NCBI GenBank assembly: GCA_030019475.1
Contig: JASEER010000019.1
Location: 1-45,599, forward strand
Direction of reading: 5' to 3'
Source of the DNA: Thermoanaerobacterales bacterium
Lineage (GTDB): Bacteria > Bacillota > Desulfotomaculia > Desulfotomaculales > JASEER01
DNA length: 45,599 bases
Below the pieces are notes generated by a model, which did not search any database, was not told the DNA's origin, and saw only the letters and a program-made list of their open reading frames with translations. The position numbers and the translations under genes were made by a program. Positions 41,980-45,599 of this stretch are shown one piece after another; the stretch's first letter is position 1; every line of letters starts with the position of its first letter.

Positions 41980-42017
41980 GTTAGAGCCGTGGTGCGTTAA
42001 CGCACCACGGCTCTAAC
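41980..42017. promoter_or_regulatory. 38-bp perfect palindrome, candidate enhancer site
   Basis: GTTAGAGCCGTGGTGCGTT is followed directly by its exact complement, 19 + 19 bp without a loop. It is centred about 178 bases upstream of the expected sigma-54 start, a normal distance for an activator site. A pair of inverted heptamers (TGTTACA 41922-41928, TGTAACA 41972-41978) lies next to it, 50 bp centre to centre. It could instead be a bidirectional terminator or another element. Confidence 0.55.
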
Positions 42018-42054
42018 AGGCTGACTTGCTCCCGGTCAATTGTGGTAAAAACGC

Positions 42055-42079
42055 TACAGGCCGGAAAAACCGGCCTGTA
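42055..42079. repeat. Hairpin in the 42-kb intergenic region
   Basis: TACAGGCCGG-AAAAA-CCGGCCTGTA, a perfect 10-bp stem. Function unknown. The intergenic region 41709-42272 holds no convincing gene: only the sigma-54 promoter, the palindrome and this hairpin. Confidence 0.6.
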
Positions 42080-42272
42080 CGGGTATTGGTGAACGCTGCA
42101 CGGTCAAGTGTTACGGATAAGTAGTATGACAATCGGCAGTTCCCCAGCAGTCCTTCAATGGTTACTCTTGTCGTTATCATATGGGTTTCGCCGTATGTGG
42201 TCAACTAACTTCGGATAAGGGCTGGCCTAAATTCGGGGCCGCATTGTACGGGCTCTGGTGCAAAAACTGTCC

Positions 42273-42301
42273 TTGACACTGCACGGGGATCTTTGTATAC
42301 T
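42273..42301 (+). promoter_or_regulatory. Sigma-A promoter of the ilv operon
   Basis: TTGACA (42273-42278), a 17-base spacer and TATACT (42296-42301), near-consensus. Transcription should begin close to 42308, at the front of the T-box leader. Confidence 0.82.
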
Positions 42302-42307
42302 TGAAAA

Positions 42308-42615
42308 TAACTTTTTTAGGGCAAAGGCCAGGAAAGGGACCGAGGATCCCGACCGCCGACCGTCGACAGAGAGCCGGGGGGGCTGAAAACCGGTGCGGGG
42401 CGCGGGGTCCGTGATCGCCCTGGAGCCGCCGGCCGAAAGGGTAACCTAGTAGGCTGGGCCGGGTTGGTGACCCGTTATCTAAACCACGCGCTCTCTTTAA
42501 CTAAGACGGCGCGAAAGGGGCCGCGAAGGCGGCAAGCAGGGTGGTACCGCGGGCGGTATGCTGACCTCTCGTCCCTGGCAGATTGTTCAGGCTGCCAGGC
42601 GAGGGGTTTTGTTTA
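42308..42615 (+). promoter_or_regulatory. T-box leader (branched-chain amino acid)
   Basis: The T-box sequence AGGGTGGTACCGCGG is at 42538-42552. Upstream, GAGAGCCGG...GGCTGAAAACCGG has the shape of Stem I. A terminator follows (CCTGGCAG 42574-42581 pairing with CTGCCAGG 42592-42599, then GGGGTTTTGTTT). The system binds uncharged tRNA to allow read-through. A candidate specifier ATC (Ile) is at 42414-42416, but the Stem I fold was not computed, so the specificity is tentative. The downstream ilv genes agree with Ile, Val or Leu. Confidence 0.9.
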
Positions 42616-42655
42616 TCTAGGAAATCTATTTTATTTCAGAAGGGGAGTTGGGCAA

Positions 42656-43540
42656 ATGGGGCTCATCATCTACCTGAACGGGGAATACGTCCCGAAGGAG
42701 CGCGCGGTCGTCTCGGTTTTCGACCACGGGTACCTGTACGGTGACGGCGTCTTTGAAGGTATCCGGGCCTACCATAACCGGGTCTTCAAGTTGCCCGAGC
42801 ACCTGGTCCGCCTGTATGAGTCCGCGCGGTCGATCTTGCTGGAGATCCCGATGAGCATCGACGAGATGCAGGAAGTGGTCCTGGAGACCCTGCGCCGCAA
42901 CAACCTGCGCGACGCCTACATCCGCCTGGTGGTCTCCCGCGGGAAGGGCGACCTGGGCCTCGACCCGAAGAAATGCCCCCGCCCGACGGTGGTCTGCATC
43001 GCCGCGTCGATCCAGCTCTATCCCGAGGAACTTTACACGCAGGGCCTGGAGGTCGTCACCGCGGCCACGCGGCGCAACCTGACCGAGGCCCTGAACCCCC
43101 GCGTGAAGTCCCTCAACTATCTGAACAACATCCTGGCCAAGATCGAGGGCGCGATGGCCGGCTGCGCCGAGGCGCTTATGCTCAACGCCGAAGGCTACGT
43201 CTGCGAGGCCACGGGGGATAACATCTTCATTGTCAGGAACGGCGTGTTGATTACTCCCCCGTCCTTTGTCGGGGTGTTGGAGGGCGTGACGCGGAACACG
43301 GTCATGGACCTGGCCCGTGAGCGGGGCATCCCGGTGGTGGAGCAGGTCTTCGGCCGCCACGACGTCTATACCGCCGACGAGTGCTTCCTCACCGGCACCG
43401 CGGCCGAGCTTATCCCGGTCGTCAAGGTCGACGGGCGGCCGATCGGCTCCGGCAGGCCGGGCGAAATGACCTGGCAACTGATCCGCGCCTTCCGCGAGTT
43501 GACAAAACACGACGGGCCGGTTATCTTCCCTGAGGGGTAA
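42656..43540 (+). CDS. ilvE: Branched-chain amino acid aminotransferase
   Basis: Class IV PLP aminotransferase for the last step to Val, Leu and Ile. Motifs are [18 protein letters not shown], the PLP lysine in [20 protein letters not shown] and [12 protein letters not shown]. The ATG at 42656 after AAGGGGAG was chosen, giving 294 residues (usual length). The frame also runs open upstream through the T-box, but that is not coding. First gene of the ilv operon; ilvD follows 40 bases later. A D-amino-acid aminotransferase could look similar; context favours IlvE. Confidence 0.94.
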   Translation: MGLIIYLNGEYVPKERAVVSVFDHGYLYGDGVFEGIRAYHNRVFKLPEHLVRLYESARSILLEIPMSIDEMQEVVLETLRRNNLRDAYIRLVVSRGKGDLGLDPKKCPRPTVVCIAASIQLYPEELYTQGLEVVTAATRRNLTEALNPRVKSLNYLNNILAKIEGAMAGCAEALMLNAEGYVCEATGDNIFIVRNGVLITPPSFVGVLEGVTRNTVMDLARERGIPVVEQVFGRHDVYTADECFLTGTAAELIPVVKVDGRPIGSGRPGEMTWQLIRAFRELTKHDGPVIFPEG

Positions 43541-43580
43541 GATATCCCGGACCCGACTTCATGCGAGGGGAAGGATATCC

Positions 43581-45245
43581 ATGCGTAGCCATGCTGTAAA
43601 GAAGGGGCTGGAGAAGGCCCCGCACCGTTCGCTTTTCAAGGCCCTGGGCTTCACCGAGGCCGAGATGGACTGCCCCATGATCGGGGTGGTCAACGCCGAA
43701 AACGAGATCGTCCCCGGACATATGCACCTGGGCCGGCTGGCCGACGCCGTCAAGGCCGGCGTGCGCATGGCCGGGGGCACGCCGGTCTCCTTCGGCAGCA
43801 TCGCCGTCTGCGACGGCATCGCCATGAACCACGAGGGGATGAAATACTCCCTGGCCAGCCGCGAGCTAATCGCCGACAGCGTGGAGGTCATGGCCCGCGC
43901 CCACGCCTTCGACGGCCTGGTCTTCGTCACGGCCTGCGACAAGATCGTCCCCGGCATGCTTATGGCCGCCGCCCGCCTTGATATCCCCTGCATTTTCGTC
44001 AGCGGCGGGCCGATGCTCGCCGGCCGCTTCCGCGGGGAGCGGGTCTCGCTCACCAACGTCTTCGAGGCCGTCGGCGCGGTACGCGCCGGGCGGATGACCG
44101 AGGAGGACCTGGCCGAACTGGAGGAGACGGCCTGCCCTGGCTGCGGCTCCTGCGCCGGGATGTTCACCGCCAACTCCATGAACTGCCTGACCGAGGCCCT
44201 GGGGATGGCCCTACCGGGCAACGGCACCATCCCGGCCGTCAGCGCCGCCCGCCTGCGCCTGGCCAAGCTGGCGGGGATGCAGGCCGTGCGGCTGGTCGAG
44301 GACGATGTCCGGCCCTCGTCCATCCTCACCCCCGCCGCGTTTGCCAACGCGCTGACGGTCGATATGGCCCTCGGCTGTTCCACCAACACCGTCCTGCACC
44401 TGATGGCCGTCGCCCACGAAGCGCGCATGCCCATTGACCTCGACCTGGTGAACGAGGTCAGCGCGCGGACGCCGAACCTGTGCCGCCTGGCCCCGGCGGG
44501 CCCCTTCTTCGTCGAGGATCTTGATGAGGCCGGAGGCATCCCGGCGGTGATGGCGGAACTCTCCCGGCGGGGACTGATTGACCTCGAGGCGCGCACCGTG
44601 AGCGGAAAGACGGTGGGCGAAAACATCGCCGGCCGGCCGGTCCGCCGGACGGACGTCATCCGCACCGTGGAAGATCCCTTTACGCCCACGGGCGGACTGG
44701 CCGTCCTGCGGGGCAACCTGGCCCCGGACGGCGCGGTGGTCAAGGCCTCGGCCGTGGCGCCCGAGATGCTGGTCCACCGCGGGCCGGCGCGGGTCTTCGA
44801 TTCCGAGGACGAGGCCGTGGCCGCGATCCTCGGCGGGAAGATCAGAAAGGGCGACGTGGTCGTCATCCGCTACGAGGGCCCGAGGGGCGGGCCGGGGATG
44901 CGCGAGATGCTGACCCCGACCTCGGCCATTGCCGGGATGGGCCTGGACCGTGACGTGGCGCTGCTCACGGATGGGCGTTTTTCCGGGGCGACCCGGGGCG
45001 CGTCCATCGGCCATATCTCGCCGGAGGCCGCCGGGGGAGGCCCCCTGGCCGCCGTGCGGGACGGGGATATGATCAGCATTGACATCCCGGCGAAGAAGCT
45101 GGAAGTTGAGATAGACGCCGGTGAAATGGAACGGCGCCTGGCCGCCTGGTCGCCGCCCCCGCCGCAGGTCACCCGCGGCTACCTCGCGCGGTATGCGCGG
45201 CAGGTTGGTTCGGCGGCTACGGGCGCGGTGATAGAGGAAGCATGA
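43581..45245 (+). CDS. ilvD: Dihydroxy-acid dehydratase
   Basis: Fe-S enzyme that converts 2,3-dihydroxy acids to 2-keto acids in Val/Ile synthesis. Motifs in the 554-residue protein: [12 protein letters not shown] and [19 protein letters not shown] for cluster binding, [11 protein letters not shown], and [20 protein letters not shown] in the C-terminal half. The N-terminus starts at ATG 43581. It lies between ilvE and ilvB. Confidence 0.97.
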   Translation: MRSHAVKKGLEKAPHRSLFKALGFTEAEMDCPMIGVVNAENEIVPGHMHLGRLADAVKAGVRMAGGTPVSFGSIAVCDGIAMNHEGMKYSLASRELIADSVEVMARAHAFDGLVFVTACDKIVPGMLMAAARLDIPCIFVSGGPMLAGRFRGERVSLTNVFEAVGAVRAGRMTEEDLAELEETACPGCGSCAGMFTANSMNCLTEALGMALPGNGTIPAVSAARLRLAKLAGMQAVRLVEDDVRPSSILTPAAFANALTVDMALGCSTNTVLHLMAVAHEARMPIDLDLVNEVSARTPNLCRLAPAGPFFVEDLDEAGGIPAVMAELSRRGLIDLEARTVSGKTVGENIAGRPVRRTDVIRTVEDPFTPTGGLAVLRGNLAPDGAVVKASAVAPEMLVHRGPARVFDSEDEAVAAILGGKIRKGDVVVIRYEGPRGGPGMREMLTPTSAIAGMGLDRDVALLTDGRFSGATRGASIGHISPEAAGGGPLAAVRDGDMISIDIPAKKLEVEIDAGEMERRLAAWSPPPPQVTRGYLARYARQVGSAATGAVIEEA

Positions 45246-45297
45246 AGGATCATGCGATTCGTATTAAGTTATACCCTGTGGAGAGGAGATACCCACC

Positions 45298-45599
45298 GTG
45301 CTGCTCACAGGAGGACAGATTCTCATCGAGTGCCTTAAAGCCCAGGGAGTCGACACCATCTTCGGCTACCCCGGCGGCGCCGTGCTGCCCATCTACGACG
45401 CCCTCTACGACGCCGACATCCGCCACATCCTGGTCCGCCACGAGCAGGCGGCGGCCCACGCCGCCGACGGCTACGCGCGGGCCAGCGGCCGGCCCGGGGT
45501 CTGCCTGGCGACCTCCGGGCCCGGCGCGACGAACATGGTCTCCGTCATCGCCAACGCGATGATGGACTCGGTGCCCCTGGTGGCCTTCACCGGGCAGGT
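45298..45599 (+). CDS. ilvB: Acetolactate synthase large subunit (3' end outside window)
   Basis: The frame from GTG 45298 runs off the window with 100 codons visible. It shows [33 protein letters not shown], the catalytic Glu in [20 protein letters not shown], and [15 protein letters not shown], all typical of ThDP-dependent acetolactate synthase. GGAGAGGAG lies before the start at suitable distance, 53 bases after the ilvD stop. The rest of the operon (likely ilvN, ilvC and others) would continue to the right. Confidence 0.93.
   Translation, partial: MLLTGGQILIECLKAQGVDTIFGYPGGAVLPIYDALYDADIRHILVRHEQAAAHAADGYARASGRPGVCLATSGPGATNMVSVIANAMMDSVPLVAFTGQ

Noticed and set aside
42013-42204. 63-residue minus-strand frame in the 42-kb intergenic region
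   Set aside because: No good ribosome site, overlaps hairpins and the palindrome, and the composition does not look coding.

Overview
The window looks like chromosomal DNA of a G+C-rich anaerobic member of the Clostridia, broadly of the Peptococcaceae / Desulfotomaculum / Moorella kind. This is an inference from several traits. The biosynthetic operons are tightly packed and translationally coupled, with strong AGGAGG-type ribosome sites and frequent GTG/TTG starts. A T-box leader sits before the ilv genes. There is a tungsten-type aldehyde:ferredoxin oxidoreductase, a sigma-54 activator with a matching -24/-12 promoter, and an AmmeMemoRadiSam pair. The genus cannot be fixed from the sequence alone. 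No rRNA, tRNA or CRISPR array was recognised.

Layout. (1) 1-2060 is an A+T-richer scar zone: a small membrane protein, a gene cut by the end of an IS3-like element, a transposase C-terminal remnant, a 41-bp direct repeat, and a 5'-truncated von Willebrand A gene. (2) 2150-8025 (minus) is cydABDC, cytochrome bd oxidase plus its ABC assembly exporter. It is divergent from a cysteine-containing Rrf2 regulator, with a consensus promoter and a dyad between them. (3) 8730-15221 (minus) is a complete trpEGDCFBA operon behind a leader with an intrinsic terminator and a run of (G/T)AG triplets, which suggests a TRAP-type attenuator. (4) 15485-17931 is a poorly conserved block: a solo IS end, a 30-bp hairpin repeat present twice, small membrane proteins and a 52-residue protein. 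(5) 18088-20522 holds the fused MEMO/AMMECR1 protein and its radical SAM partner. (6) 20591-28802 is argCJBDFGH, full arginine synthesis from N-acetylglutamate, with palindromic elements between some genes. (7) 29000-33144 holds an aldehyde:ferredoxin oxidoreductase with MoaD-like and MoeB-like partners, then a small unknown protein coupled to a CBS-GGDEF protein. (8) 33186-36531 (minus) holds a CoA-disulfide-reductase-like flavoprotein, the remains of a MntA-type toxin-antitoxin locus, and the azlCD branched-chain amino acid exporter. (9) 36740-42100 holds a PAS/AAA+/Fis sigma-54 activator and, on the other strand, an operon of two amidohydrolase-fold proteins around an MFS transporter, preceded by a near-perfect sigma-54 promoter and a 38-bp perfect palindrome. 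(10) 42273 to the end is a sigma-A promoter, T-box leader, ilvE, ilvD and the start of ilvB.

How the parts work together. Three amino-acid pathways (Trp, Arg, branched-chain) are nearly or fully self-contained, and each has its own visible control: attenuation for trp, a promoter dyad for arg, a T-box for ilv. AzlCD would export excess branched-chain amino acids. Cytochrome bd with a probable Fe-S regulator suggests defence against, or limited use of, oxygen. The most original part is the sigma-54 operon. Both of its amidohydrolase-fold proteins lack the usual metal-binding HxH motif and share the same replacement residues, so their chemistry cannot be predicted from the family.
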